NCBI RefSeq assembly: GCF_030540765.1
Contig: NZ_JAUOEL010000009.1
Coordinates: 124,001 to 188,000 of the forward strand
DNA length: 64,000 nt
Direction: 5' to 3'
DNA from: Flavivirga jejuensis
GTDB taxonomy: Bacteria > Bacteroidota > Bacteroidia > Flavobacteriales > Flavobacteriaceae
A program made the position numbers and the translations under genes. Under the pieces are notes generated by a model that saw only the letters and a list, made by a program, of their open reading frames with translations, was not told where the DNA came from and searched no databases. Below, piece by piece: positions 9,140 through 17,508 of this stretch. Each line of letters opens with the position of its first letter. The first letter of the stretch is position 1.

Positions 9140-9650
9140 GTTATTTTTTATTGAAAATACCATTTTTATTAGACTTTCCAATACCTAAAGCCACAAAAAT
9201 TTTCCTAAACATAATATTTCATTTAATTTTGTCGTGCAAAATTTTTAATAAACCCATCGTTTCTTTTTGTTATTAACCGAAAATGAGATAAAATTTGTTC
9301 AGGTGAGAGACTTTTTACAAGACAAAATTAAAAATAATATTATATAAAAAAGCAGACACTAATTTCACTAATTCTTCTACCTACCTGTTTACCAAGCCAA
9401 AGACATGGTAGCATAGACTGAAAGTCTGATTCGTGTTTATGATAAACATAGAGACCTCATTTTATTCGTGTAAATTTGTGCAATTCGTGTCTTAATTATA
9501 GTTTGATGCTCAGAGTTTAGTTTGTAGTCGTAGTTTATATAGATTAAAATTCTATAAAACCGATAGGAAAAATAACTTAAAAAGATGTGGATATTATCAT
9601 AGCCTATCACAACTAGGCTTTAAAAAACAAAAAAATAAGATGTGTTCAAT
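9140..9650. other. Intergenic region with interspersed repeat, no gene seen
   Basis: Divergent spacer between paralogue 1 and pepE, A/T-rich. No ORF with plausible codon use. From 9415 to 9492 it holds a member of the AGACTGAAAGTCT repeat family. The rest shows no structure I can name. Confidence 0.6.
9415..9492 (+). repeat. Interspersed repeat, AGACTGAAAGTCT family (copy 1)
   Basis: Starts with the small palindrome AGACTGAAAGTCT then gATTCGTG, and ends with TTCGTGTAAATTTGTGCAAT followed by TCGTGTC. The same two modules recur in the same order at 42364-42452 and, less well preserved at the end, at 55453-55534. Confidence 0.65.
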
Positions 9651-10358
9651 ATGAAAAATATAATTATTGCAAGTACTTCAACAATTCATGGTAGCGGTTA
9701 TTTAGATTACATCTTAGATGATTTAACCGTTTTATTTAAAGAAACCGAAGAGATTCTTTTTGTCCCCTATGCTAGACCCAGTGGTATATCTCATGATGAA
9801 TATACCAAAACGGTTACTAATGCTTTTGCAAAAATTAATAAAAAAGTAAAAGGCATCCATACTTATGAAGATCCTATTGAAGCCATAAAAAAAGCCAAAG
9901 CTATTTTTATTGGCGGTGGTAATACATTTGTTTTAACAAATCAACTTTATAAAAACAATTTAATAGGCGCCTTACAAACGGCTATAAAAAATGGAATCCC
10001 CTATTTAGGCACAAGTGCAGGCAGTAATATTTGTGGACTTACTATAAAAACGACGAACGATATGCCTATAGTATACCCTCCAAGTTTTAATGCTTTAGGG
10101 TTTGTTCCTTTCAACATTAACCCGCATTATTTAGATCCAGATAAGGGCAGTAAGCATATGGGTGAAACCAGAGAAACTAGAATAAAAGAATTCCATAACT
10201 TTAACAACCAGCCTGTTATAGGCTTACGAGAAGGTAGCTGGCTAGAAGTTAAAAATGATTCGATTATTTTAAAAGGACATTTAACTGCGCGTATTTTCGA
10301 ATATAATAAAACGCCTTATGAGGTTAATCCAGAAACAGAGTTAGACCATTTAAAATAA
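9651..10358 (+). CDS. pepE: Dipeptidase E (peptidase S51, alpha-aspartyl dipeptidase)
   Basis: A 235-residue cytosolic serine peptidase that cleaves dipeptides with an N-terminal aspartate. Seen: the nucleophile elbow GTSAGSN (Ser about residue 122), the IFIGGGNTFVL strand-loop, and NPHYLDPD with the His expected of the family; length is close to E. coli PepE (229). The ATG at 9651 is chosen. A GTG three codons upstream is possible but adds nothing conserved. It is followed by a bidirectional hairpin shared with the convergent tRNA gene. Confidence 0.9.
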   Translation: MKNIIIASTSTIHGSGYLDYILDDLTVLFKETEEILFVPYARPSGISHDEYTKTVTNAFAKINKKVKGIHTYEDPIEAIKKAKAIFIGGGNTFVLTNQLYKNNLIGALQTAIKNGIPYLGTSAGSNICGLTIKTTNDMPIVYPPSFNALGFVPFNINPHYLDPDKGSKHMGETRETRIKEFHNFNNQPVIGLREGSWLEVKNDSIILKGHLTARIFEYNKTPYEVNPETELDHLK

Positions 10359-10386
10359 AAAAGCTCCATATTTCTATGAAGCTTTT
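10359..10386. terminator. Hairpin terminator between pepE and tRNA-Gly
   Basis: A 12-bp stem (10359-10370 with 10375-10386) with a 4-base loop and one mismatch, which on the minus strand becomes a G-U pair. On the minus strand it is followed by six T residues, so its main role is probably to end the tRNA transcript; the plus side has four T residues and may also serve pepE. Confidence 0.65.
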
Positions 10387-10389
10387 AAG

Positions 10390-10462
10390 AGCGAGAGACC
10401 AGGTTCGAACTGGCGACATTCAGCTTGGAAGGCTGACGCTCTACCAACTGAGCTACTCTCGC
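10390..10462 (-). tRNA. tRNA-Gly (anticodon TCC)
   Basis: The minus strand folds as a full cloverleaf: acceptor GCGAGAG / CTCTCGC, D-arm with AGCTCAGTTGGTAGAGC, anticodon stem-loop CAGCCTTCCAAGCTG giving anticodon TCC, T-arm GTTCGAACC, discriminator T. No CCA is encoded, as usual in this group. TCC reads the GGA and GGG glycine codons. Confidence 0.95.
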
Positions 10463-10512
10463 ATTACTGGGTGCAAATATATACAAACTGTTAACTCTTA
10501 TGCAAGAAAAAA

Positions 10513-10938
10513 TTATAACTTTTTCAAAAAATGATATCCTAAAATGTTAAACCCCTCATTATAATAGAACTTATGAGAAGGATTATTGCCTACATATGTG
10601 TTTAACTCAACAGTTTCGCAACCTTTTTCTAAAACATAATTATAGATCCATTCAAAAAACTGCTTCCCTAAACCTTTACCTCGGTAAGCATCATCTATAT
10701 AAACATGATCTGCTTCTACGCTCTTTCCTGAATAATGCCTTGTGCAAAACCACAAACCACTTACTCCTATTATTTTATTATTGTCATATATTACTGCACA
10801 TTCATAATTTTGAGTAATCATTTCAGAAAAACGCTGTTCTAAAATAGCATAAGGAACTTTATCTTCATTTAGCTTATACACTAAAGGAATAACAGAATTT
10901 ATATTTTCTTTTTCTATAATTTTAAATATGAAAGACAT
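10513..10938 (-). CDS. GNAT family N-acetyltransferase
   Basis: A 141-residue cytosolic acyltransferase using acetyl-CoA. Motif A is clear near residues 78-97: HVYIDDAYRGKGLGKQFFEW, with the RGKGLG pyrophosphate-binding loop. Motif B lies near the C-terminus (NPSHKFYYNEGF). The substrate (amine, amino sugar or protein N-terminus) cannot be told. It stands alone upstream of the tRNA-Gly gene on the same strand. Confidence 0.88.
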   Translation of the reverse strand: MSFIFKIIEKENINSVIPLVYKLNEDKVPYAILEQRFSEMITQNYECAVIYDNNKIIGVSGLWFCTRHYSGKSVEADHVYIDDAYRGKGLGKQFFEWIYNYVLEKGCETVELNTYVGNNPSHKFYYNEGFNILGYHFLKKL

Positions 10939-11253
10939 AGATTATTTATTTAAAACGACTGCCTAAAATTAATTCTATTTTTTATAATTACGACTAGTGA
11001 CTCGTAATAAAATATGGGGTCTAACAAGTAATTAGTTTTTGTTTAGAATTATATTAATTCCAAATGAACCAGCTATATGTATTAAAATTTTATATTTTTA
11101 GTTGCGTTAAATAAAAAAATCTTTTTTGTATTTTACATCACCCAGAACTGCAAAAAAAGGCAGTTCTGACCTCTTCAAAGGAGAGAGGTGAATTGGAAAC
11201 CCAGCCTGTCCAGGCAGGCCCGATCCAAGGATCGGAGAATTTTTAGATTAAAA
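10939..11253. other. Leader region of the M48 gene with four successive palindromes
   Basis: No gene. From 11144 to 11234 four short hairpins follow one another: AGAACTGC/GCAGTTCT (11144-11167), ACCTCT/AGAGGT (11169-11189), GCCTG/CAGGC (about 11204-11219) and CGATCC/GGATCG (11221-11234). These resemble short palindromic repeats that are scattered in Bacteroidota genomes. They end 20 bases before the ATG at 11254, so they would lie in the mRNA leader if transcription starts upstream. Confidence 0.6.
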
Positions 11254-12027
11254 ATGAGAGGAAAAAATCTTAAAGTCCGTTTATTAATTGGTGCTGCCAT
11301 TGCAATATTCTTTGTTTTAAAAAAGTGTAGCCAACAAGAAGTGAATCCTTACACAGGAAGAACCCAAACCATATCTATGACTCCTGATAAGGAAATTGCT
11401 ATTGGATTACAAAATGCGCCTCAAATGGCACAGCAACATGGTGGATTACACCCTAAGAACGAATACCAAGCTATGGTTGATAATGTTGGGAACAAACTAG
11501 TTAATAACAGTATAGCTAAAGATACACCGTACCAATATGAGTTTCATTTATTGGCCGATCCAAACACGATCAATGCTTTTGCGTTACCTGGAGGACAAAT
11601 ATTTATAACCTATGCGTTATTCTCTAAATTAAAAAACGAAGACCAATTGGCTGGAGTACTAGGACATGAAATCGGGCATGTTTTAGGGCGCCATAGTGCA
11701 GAAAGAATAGCGGAAAGTGAATATTGGCAAGGACTAACAACCGCAGGATCTGTTGGTGCAGATATGGGAGGACTGATAAGTGGTATTGGACAAAACACAC
11801 TACTTACTAATGGAAGAGATGATGAATTAGAAAGTGATGATCTTGGTGTTCTTTTTATGATTAAGGCTGGTTATAACCCTGAAGAGATGATTGGTGTTAT
11901 GGAGATTTTGAAAGCCGCAGCTGGTCCTAATCGAGTTCCAGAATTTCAAAGCACGCATCCAGACCCCGATAATAGAATTGAAAAAATTCAAGAAGCCATA
12001 GAAAAACACAGAAATAAAAAGGATTAA
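11254..12027 (+). CDS. M48 family zinc metalloprotease
   Basis: A 257-residue protein when started at ATG 11254 (MRGKNLKVRLLIGAAIAIFF). A GTG at 11188 would add 22 residues translated from palindromic repeat DNA and is rejected. Residues about 9-21 form a signal or anchor segment; the Cys just after it (FVLKKCS) lacks a good lipobox. The peptidase domain has the zinc motif HEIGHVLGRHSAER (HExxH) and the downstream glutamate in DELESDDLGV, with the ending STHPDPDNRIEKI typical of BepA/LoiP-like M48B/C proteases. These act on misfolded outer-membrane proteins in the periplasm; that role is inferred here. Confidence 0.9.
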   Translation: MRGKNLKVRLLIGAAIAIFFVLKKCSQQEVNPYTGRTQTISMTPDKEIAIGLQNAPQMAQQHGGLHPKNEYQAMVDNVGNKLVNNSIAKDTPYQYEFHLLADPNTINAFALPGGQIFITYALFSKLKNEDQLAGVLGHEIGHVLGRHSAERIAESEYWQGLTTAGSVGADMGGLISGIGQNTLLTNGRDDELESDDLGVLFMIKAGYNPEEMIGVMEILKAAAGPNRVPEFQSTHPDPDNRIEKIQEAIEKHRNKKD

Positions 12028-12079
12028 ATCCAGATCCCTCAAAAAGAAGGATTTACCTGCCATGCAATAGAAGCATGAA

Positions 12080-12120
12080 CTCATAAAAAAAACCTTGATT
12101 TTCAAGGTTTTTTTTATGAG
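12080..12120. terminator. Bidirectional terminator between M48 protease and ankyrin genes
   Basis: A perfect 19-bp stem with a 3-base loop (12080-12098 with 12102-12120). The core is ACCTTGA/TCAAGGT flanked by eight A and eight T residues, so it works on both strands for the two convergent genes. Confidence 0.88.
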
Positions 12121-12152
12121 CGACTAACTCAAAATAATTATTTATTTTATAA

Positions 12153-12554
12153 TTATTTTTTCTTTTTTGATTTTAATATAGCTTCTTTTATAATTGCTGC
12201 AGCATCTTTTGCTCCGTGCAATTCTGCATATTTTAATGCTGTCATTTTTTTAGCAGATTTTGCTTTTAAATTAGCGCCTTTAGCAATTAAAAGCTTTAAA
12301 ATATCTGTTCTGTTAAATTTAGCAGCATACATTGCTGGGGTCATTCCATTAGACTTTTCATTTACGTCTGCACCTCTGTCAATAAGTTTTTTTACTGTTT
12401 CTAAATCTCCTTTTGCAATTGAAACACAAAATGAGTTCACTTTAAATACATACTCAACATTCGTATTATTAGTGTTTTCTGTAATAGTTTTGGCATTAAC
12501 GGCTACAATAGAGAAACATAATGCCATGGTTGTAATAATGATTGTTTTTTTCAT
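12153..12554 (-). CDS. Exported ankyrin-repeat protein
   Basis: A 133-residue protein with a signal peptide (about 1-21, ending VAVNA) and about three ankyrin repeats from residue 45 on: GDLETVKKLIDRGADVNEKS, then MTPAMYAAKFNRTDILKLLI with AKGANL, then MTALKYAELHGAKDAAAIIK. The tail is lysine-rich (KSKKKK). Ankyrin repeats bind other proteins, so a small periplasmic adaptor is the likely role, but no partner can be named. Flavobacteria carry many such short proteins. Its gene converges on the M48 protease gene. Confidence 0.85.
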   Translation of the reverse strand: MKKTIIITTMALCFSIVAVNAKTITENTNNTNVEYVFKVNSFCVSIAKGDLETVKKLIDRGADVNEKSNGMTPAMYAAKFNRTDILKLLIAKGANLKAKSAKKMTALKYAELHGAKDAAAIIKEAILKSKKKK

Positions 12555-12755
12555 GATGAAAGATTTAATTTATTGATTTAGTTTTCTGATATACTAAAGA
12601 GACGACAATAATTCTAATCTGTTACATAAAAAAGAAAAAATAACACATTTTTAACTTTTTTTTCACAAATAATTAGTCGATCTATTCTTTTCTAAAAAAC
12701 TCGCAAAAAGCCTTTAAAAACCTAGTATTTTTAAAGATGTTTTATTTAACTTCTT

Positions 12756-12763
12756 TATCTTTG
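12756..12763 (+). promoter_or_regulatory. -7 box upstream of gpmI
   Basis: TATCTTTG matches the Bacteroidota TAnnTTTG element 22 bases before the gpmI ATG. No clear -33 TTG was seen. Confidence 0.5.
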
Positions 12764-12785
12764 TTTTGTCTTAAAATTTAAAAAA

Positions 12786-14303
12786 ATGAACAAAAAAGTT
12801 ATCTTAATGATACTTGATGGGTGGGGTAATTCTCCAGATCCTAAGGTGTCTGCTATCGACCATGCAAACACATCTTTTATAGACTCCCTTTATAAAAAAT
12901 ATCCATTCGCTACATTGAGAACTGATGGGTTACATGTAGGGTTACCAGAAGGTCAAATGGGGAATAGCGAGGTTGGTCATATGAATCTTGGCGCAGGACG
13001 TATTGTCTATCAAGATTTAGTAAAAGTTAATTTAGCTGTAAAAAACAAAACATTAAATAACGAAAAAGTGTTGGTAGATGCCTTTAATTATGCAAAAACT
13101 AACAACAAAGATGTTCATTTTTTAGGATTATTAAGTGACGGTGGTGTGCATTCACATATAAACCACTTATTAGGGCTATTAGATGCTGCTAACGATTTTG
13201 GTTTAACCAAAACTTTTGTGCATGCATTTACAGATGGGCGCGATGTAGATCCAAAATCGGGATATGGTTTCCTTACCGAATTAGAAAGTCATTTAGAAAA
13301 AACAAATAGCAAACTGGCTACCGTTACGGGGCGTTACTATGCTATGGATAGGGACAAACGCTGGGAACGTGTAAAATTAGCTTATGATGGATTAGTTAAT
13401 AGTATTGGAGAAAAATCTACTAACGTTACTGAGACCATTCAAAAAAGTTATAAAAATGATATTACTGATGAGTTTATAAAACCAATTATCATGGTTGATG
13501 AATCTGGTAATCCTCAAGCAAGTATCAAAGAAGGTGATGTTGTTATCTTTTTTAATTTTAGAACAGACCGTGGTAGAGAATTAACCGAAGCTTTATCTCA
13601 AACCGATTTTCATGAGCAAAACATGCACAAATTGGATTTACATTATGTTACGCTTACAAATTATGATGAGACTTATAAAAATGTAAACGTTATATTCAAT
13701 AAAGATAATTTAACCGAAACACTAGGTGAAGTTTTAGAAAAACATAATAAAAAGCAAATTCGTATTGCTGAAACAGAAAAATATCCACACGTTACATTCT
13801 TTTTCTCAGGAGGACAAGAACAACCTTTTAATGGAGAAACGCGAATCCTAAGAAACTCACCAAAAGTAGCCACATACGATTTAAAACCAGAAATGAGTGC
13901 TTACGAATTACGTGATGCATTGATTCCTGAACTACAAAAAGGAGATGTTGATTTTGTTTGTTTAAATTTTGCAAATGGCGACATGGTAGGTCATACAGGA
14001 GTTATGGAAGCAGCTATAAAGGCTTGCGAAGCAGTAGACAAATGTGTTGAAGACGTTATCACTACAGCTTTAGAAAATGACTATACGACATTGCTTATAG
14101 CAGATCATGGAAATTGTGAAACCATGATAAATCCAGATGGCTCACCAAATACAGCGCACACAACAAATCCCGTTCCTGTAATTTTAATAGATAAGGAATT
14201 AAAAACGATCAAAGATGGTATTTTGGGTGATATGGCTCCTACTATTTTAAAATTAATAGGTATTGAACAACCAGAATCTATGACACAACATCCTTTAGTT
14301 TAA
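12786..14303 (+). CDS. gpmI: 2,3-bisphosphoglycerate-independent phosphoglycerate mutase
   Basis: A 505-residue glycolytic enzyme that interconverts 3- and 2-phosphoglycerate with two manganese ions. Seen: ILDGWG with the metal ligand Asp11, the phosphoserine site GNSEVGHMNLG with Ser61, HAFTDGRDVDP, the TVTGRYYAMDRDKRW block, HVTFFFSGG, and the second metal cluster NFANGDMVGHTG and LLIADHGNCE. All catalytic residues and the full family length (about 505-515) are present. Single gene with its own promoter box; the HAD-like gene follows after 52 bases with another promoter box. Confidence 0.97.
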   Translation: MNKKVILMILDGWGNSPDPKVSAIDHANTSFIDSLYKKYPFATLRTDGLHVGLPEGQMGNSEVGHMNLGAGRIVYQDLVKVNLAVKNKTLNNEKVLVDAFNYAKTNNKDVHFLGLLSDGGVHSHINHLLGLLDAANDFGLTKTFVHAFTDGRDVDPKSGYGFLTELESHLEKTNSKLATVTGRYYAMDRDKRWERVKLAYDGLVNSIGEKSTNVTETIQKSYKNDITDEFIKPIIMVDESGNPQASIKEGDVVIFFNFRTDRGRELTEALSQTDFHEQNMHKLDLHYVTLTNYDETYKNVNVIFNKDNLTETLGEVLEKHNKKQIRIAETEKYPHVTFFFSGGQEQPFNGETRILRNSPKVATYDLKPEMSAYELRDALIPELQKGDVDFVCLNFANGDMVGHTGVMEAAIKACEAVDKCVEDVITTALENDYTTLLIADHGNCETMINPDGSPNTAHTTNPVPVILIDKELKTIKDGILGDMAPTILKLIGIEQPESMTQHPLV

Positions 14304-14322
14304 ACAAAAAAATAATTTGTTG

Positions 14323-14330
14323 TACTTTTG
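14323..14330 (+). promoter_or_regulatory. -7 box upstream of the HAD-like gene
   Basis: TACTTTTG matches TAnnTTTG and lies 25 bases before the ATG at 14356, within the short gpmI-HAD spacer. Confidence 0.4.
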
Positions 14331-14355
14331 TTATAAACCCAAGTTTGTAACTTAA

Positions 14356-14760
14356 ATGAAATTTAACAACCAACTTATTATTGCAATAGATTTTGATGGA
14401 ACTATTGTTGAGGATGCATACCCAAAAATAGGAAAGCCAATATTGTTTGCTTTTGAAACTTTAACAAAGTTACAAGATGATGGACACCGACTTATTTTAT
14501 GGACTTACAGATCTGGCAGAAGATTAAAAGAAGCCGTTAAATTCTGTGAAGATCATGGTATCATTTTTTATGCTGTAAACAATAGTTTTCCAGAAGAGGA
14601 ATATACTAATAATGTAAGCAGAAAAATTAATGCTGATTTATTTATTGACGATAGAAATATTGGAGGGCTTTTAGGTTGGGGTGAAATATACCAAATGCTT
14701 ACTAATACAAGCCCTCCTAAAATTCAAAAAAAGAAAGGCCTGTTCGGTTTTCTAAAGTAG
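14356..14760 (+). CDS. Small HAD-like hydrolase (BT0820 type)
   Basis: A 134-residue cytosolic protein with HAD motif I IAIDFDGTIVED (Asp12 and Asp14), motif II in LILWTYRSGRR and a motif IV-like FIDDRNIGG. No cap domain is present, as in the short phosphatase-like group known from Bacteroides BT0820. The substrate is unknown. The C-terminal tail KIQKKKGLFGFLK is basic and hydrophobic and may touch the membrane. It follows gpmI on the same strand. Confidence 0.85.
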   Translation: MKFNNQLIIAIDFDGTIVEDAYPKIGKPILFAFETLTKLQDDGHRLILWTYRSGRRLKEAVKFCEDHGIIFYAVNNSFPEEEYTNNVSRKINADLFIDDRNIGGLLGWGEIYQMLTNTSPPKIQKKKGLFGFLK

Positions 14761-14789
14761 GCTCTTTTGAACCTATCTTGATTTTCTTT

Positions 14790-16055
14790 TCAAATTAATT
14801 GGTAATAGGCTTTATCGATAGATTCTCTATGGTCTGGGTGCGCAATATTCACTAACGCTTTAACTCTTTCTTTAATGGTTTTCCCATATAAGTTAGCTAT
14901 ACCATATTCGGTCACCACATGATGTACATGCGCTCTGGTCGTAACAACACCTGCTCCCAATTTTAAAGATGGGACAATCCTACTAATACCCGTTTTTGTT
15001 ATAGAAGGCAATGCTATAATAGCTTTCCCGCCATCACTCAAAGATGCGCCTCTTATATAATCCATTTGCCCTCCTACTCCCGAATACATTTTAGCTCCTA
15101 TAGAGTCTGCACAAACCTGACCTGTTACATCTACTTCAATAGCAGAATTAATAGCAACCATTTTTGGGTTTTGTTTAATAATAGAAACATCATTCACATA
15201 ATCTGAAGCACGCACTTCTACAAACGGATTATCATCAACATAATCATACAATCGTTTAGAGCCAATTAAAAAAGTAGCTAATGCACGCCCTGGATTAACA
15301 CCTTTAAAGTTTCCATTAATCACATTTTTCAGAATTAAATCAATAACGCCATCAGAAAACATTTCAGTATGTAATCCTAAATCTTTATGATTCGTTAAAC
15401 GAGATAATACGGCATTAGGAATTGTTCCAATGCCCATTTGCAATGTGCTTTTATCTTCAATTAGACTAGCAACATAATCTCCAATTTTATTTTCAATAGC
15501 CGATGGAGTCCCATACACATGTGTAGGTATCGGTTCATTACATTCAACAAATAAATCGATCTCTGCAATATGAATAATACCGTCTCCATGAATTCTTGGC
15601 ATCTGCTCATTTACTTGCGCGATTACAATTTTTGCATTATCTATAGCTGCCAGAGTAGCTTCTACCGAAACGCCTAACGAACAATACCCATGCTTATCTG
15701 GAACAGATACATGAATTAATGCCACATCTAATGGTAAAATATGTCTTTTAAATAATAATGGTAACTCACTTAAAAAAACGGGCGTATAAGACCCATTTCC
15801 TGCTGTTAATGTATGTCTTACATTATCTCCAATAAAAAATGAATTTACATGAAAACTATCGCTTAACTCTGGGTTTGCATACCCCGTGTCGCCTTCAACA
15901 TGTAAATGACAAACCTCAACATTTCTTAATTCCTGATGACGTTCTGTTAAGGCATTCATTAATAATTGCGGAGCTGATGCAGCTGCCTGAATATAAATTC
16001 TATCATTACTTTTAACGACTTTAACGGCTTCTTCTGCACTAACAATTTTATACAT
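14790..16055 (-). CDS. Acetyl-CoA hydrolase/transferase family protein (4-hydroxybutyrate CoA-transferase-like)
   Basis: A 421-residue cytosolic class I CoA-transferase. Seen: GIGTIPNAVLSRL, the catalytic glutamate in LHTEMFSDGV (Glu231), and the CoA-binding block GVGGQMDYIRGASLSDGGK followed by TSGIS-like TKTGISRIVP. Full length for the family (about 420-440). It would move CoA between acetate or another short acid and an acyl-CoA; 4-hydroxybutyrate and acetate:succinate activities cannot be separated by sequence. It is divergent from map and stands alone. Confidence 0.88.
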   Translation of the reverse strand: MYKIVSAEEAVKVVKSNDRIYIQAAASAPQLLMNALTERHQELRNVEVCHLHVEGDTGYANPELSDSFHVNSFFIGDNVRHTLTAGNGSYTPVFLSELPLLFKRHILPLDVALIHVSVPDKHGYCSLGVSVEATLAAIDNAKIVIAQVNEQMPRIHGDGIIHIAEIDLFVECNEPIPTHVYGTPSAIENKIGDYVASLIEDKSTLQMGIGTIPNAVLSRLTNHKDLGLHTEMFSDGVIDLILKNVINGNFKGVNPGRALATFLIGSKRLYDYVDDNPFVEVRASDYVNDVSIIKQNPKMVAINSAIEVDVTGQVCADSIGAKMYSGVGGQMDYIRGASLSDGGKAIIALPSITKTGISRIVPSLKLGAGVVTTRAHVHHVVTEYGIANLYGKTIKERVKALVNIAHPDHRESIDKAYYQLI

Positions 16056-16151
16056 CTCGTTTTATTTATCACAATAAATGTATTCATTAGCAGACTCCTA
16101 AAAAATGTCAAAAGTCATATTATCATAAAAATATTAATGCTTAATTTTAAG

Positions 16152-16159
16152 TATCTTTG
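16152..16159 (+). promoter_or_regulatory. -7 box upstream of map that fixes its start
   Basis: TATCTTTG followed by C matches TAnnTTTG 16 bases before the ATG at 16176. It lies inside the longer reading frame that begins at 16137, which argues against that longer start. Confidence 0.55.
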
Positions 16160-16175
16160 CCATTATTTTTCAAAT

Positions 16176-16994
16176 ATGATTATAGTAAAAACAAAAGAGG
16201 AAATAGAGTTAATGCGCAAAAGTGCTTTAATAGTTTCAAAAACGCTTGGCATGCTTGCTAAAGAAGTCAAGGAAGGTGTTACCACAATGCAACTTGATAA
16301 GCTTGCTGAAGAATTTATAAGAGACCAAGGTGCCTTACCTGGTTTTTTAGGATTGTACGACTGCCCTTCTACCTTACTTTGTAGTGTGAATGAAGCTGTA
16401 GTACATGGTTTACCAACAAAAACACCTTTAAAAAATGGGGATATTGTTTCCATCGACTGCGGTGCTTTAATGAACGAGTTTTACGGAGATCATGCGTATA
16501 CTTTTGAGATTGGTGATGTAGATCCTGAAACTAAAAAGCTGATACAAATAACTAAAGAGTCTCTTTATGTTGGTATCAAAGAACTTAAAATTAACAATCG
16601 CGTAGGAGACGTAGGCCACGCTATACAGCAGCATTGTGAAGTGCATGGGTATGGCGTTGTTCGAGAATTAGTTGGTCATGGATTAGGTAGAAAAATGCAT
16701 GAAGATCCAGAAATGCCTAATTATGGCCGTCGTGGTCGTGGTAAAAAGTTTATTGAAGGTATGGTAGTAGCCATAGAACCTATGATAAATGGAGGCACAC
16801 ACAAGGTAAGACAATTAAAAGACGGGTGGACTATTGTTACACAAGACGGAAAACCTAGTGTCCACTTTGAACATGATGTGGCTATTGTAGACGGAAAACC
16901 AGAAATACTATCGACTTTTGCTTATGTACATGAGGCTTTAGGTATTGTGAGTCATGAGGAGGATGAATTTCGTCAGACTGCTTTGGTGTTATAG
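16176..16994 (+). CDS. map: Type I methionine aminopeptidase
   Basis: A 272-residue enzyme that removes the N-terminal methionine from new proteins. The five metal ligands are visible: two Asp in SIDCGALMNEFYGDHAY, His in VGHGLGRKMHEDP, Glu in VVAIEPMI and Glu in HFEHDVAI. Start at 16176 (MIIVKTKEEIELMRKSA) is the family start; the frame opens 13 codons earlier but a promoter box sits there. The last 25 or so bases (TCAGACTGCTTTGG...TATAG) are copied twice in the repeat array that follows, so the array grew from this gene end. Confidence 0.95.
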   Translation: MIIVKTKEEIELMRKSALIVSKTLGMLAKEVKEGVTTMQLDKLAEEFIRDQGALPGFLGLYDCPSTLLCSVNEAVVHGLPTKTPLKNGDIVSIDCGALMNEFYGDHAYTFEIGDVDPETKKLIQITKESLYVGIKELKINNRVGDVGHAIQQHCEVHGYGVVRELVGHGLGRKMHEDPEMPNYGRRGRGKKFIEGMVVAIEPMINGGTHKVRQLKDGWTIVTQDGKPSVHFEHDVAIVDGKPEILSTFAYVHEALGIVSHEEDEFRQTALVL

Positions 16995-17060
16995 GTTATT
17001 ACACAGAGATGCGCGAAGATTCACTGAGATACACAGAGAAAATTAATAGATAGTAATAAA

Positions 17061-17162
17061 TTATAGATGCTGGTATTGAAGTGCATCGAGCCTTAGGTTT
17101 TGGATTATTAGAGTCTGAATATCAAGAATGTTTGCTTTTTGAGTTTAAATATTTAGGTTTAC
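17061..17162 (+). pseudogene. GxxExxY gene fragment 1 (residues ~10-43)
   Basis: Translates to AGIEVHRALGFGLLESEYQE and then CLLFEFKYLGL, matching residues about 12-43 of the intact protein at 17509. The start codon region is degraded (ATAGATAG in place of ATGAATAATG), and the reading frame runs directly into repeat copy 2. Non-functional. Confidence 0.8.
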
Positions 17163-17213
17163 AGGTTATTACACAGAGATGCGCGAAGATTCACTGAGAT
17201 ACACAGAGAAAAC

Positions 17214-17288
17214 TAATGAATAGTAATTAATCTTACTGAAAAAATTATGTTTGCTTTTTGAGTTTAAATATTTAGGTTTAATGTTACT
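17214..17288 (+). pseudogene. GxxExxY gene fragment 2 (internal deletion)
   Basis: Keeps the first codons (ATGAATAGT, then stop TAA, ...CTTACTGAAAAAATTAT) joined directly to the stretch for CLLFEFKYLGL, so about 80 bases including the GxxExxY motif are missing. It then joins the copied map tail. A stop follows the third codon. Confidence 0.75.
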
Positions 17289-17360
17289 TCAGACTGCTTT
17301 GGTCTTATAGGTTATTACACAGAGATGCGCGAAGATTCACTGAGGTACACAGAGAAAATT

Positions 17361-17434
17361 AATGAATAGTAATTAATCTTACTGAAAAAATTATGTTTGC
17401 TTTTTGAGTTAAAATATTTAGGTTTAAATGTTAC
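17361..17434 (+). pseudogene. GxxExxY gene fragment 3 (same internal deletion)
   Basis: Nearly identical to fragment 2, with the same deletion junction and early stop, so both come from one duplicated unit. It is followed by a second copy of the map tail and repeat copy 4. Confidence 0.75.
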
Positions 17435-17508
17435 TTCAGAATGCTTTGGTGTTATAGGTTATTACACTGAGATGCGCGAAGATTCACTGAGATACACAGA
17501 GAAAATTA

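Larger units (their letters stand above)
16994..17508 (+). repeat. Tandem array: four copies of a ~54-base repeat with decayed GxxExxY fragments
   Basis: A repeat beginning GGTTATTACACAGAGATGCG and running through CGAAGATTCACTGAG to ACACAGAGAAAATTAAT occurs at 16994, 17164, 17310 and 17457 (spacing 170, 146 and 147). Between copies lie pieces of the 5' end of the downstream GxxExxY gene. Copies 3 and 4 are each preceded by a copy of the map 3' end. The last copy runs straight into the ATG of the intact gene at 17509. Confidence 0.85.

Noticed and set aside
11188-11253. Upstream GTG start for the M48 protease
   Set aside because: The extra 22 residues are encoded by palindromic repeat DNA and precede the natural signal segment.
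16137-16175. Upstream start for map
   Set aside because: A promoter box lies in the added stretch and family members begin at the ATG at 16176.
16994-17508. CRISPR array
   Set aside because: Repeats are spaced 146-170 bases with homologous, not unique, sequence between them, and no cas genes are present.
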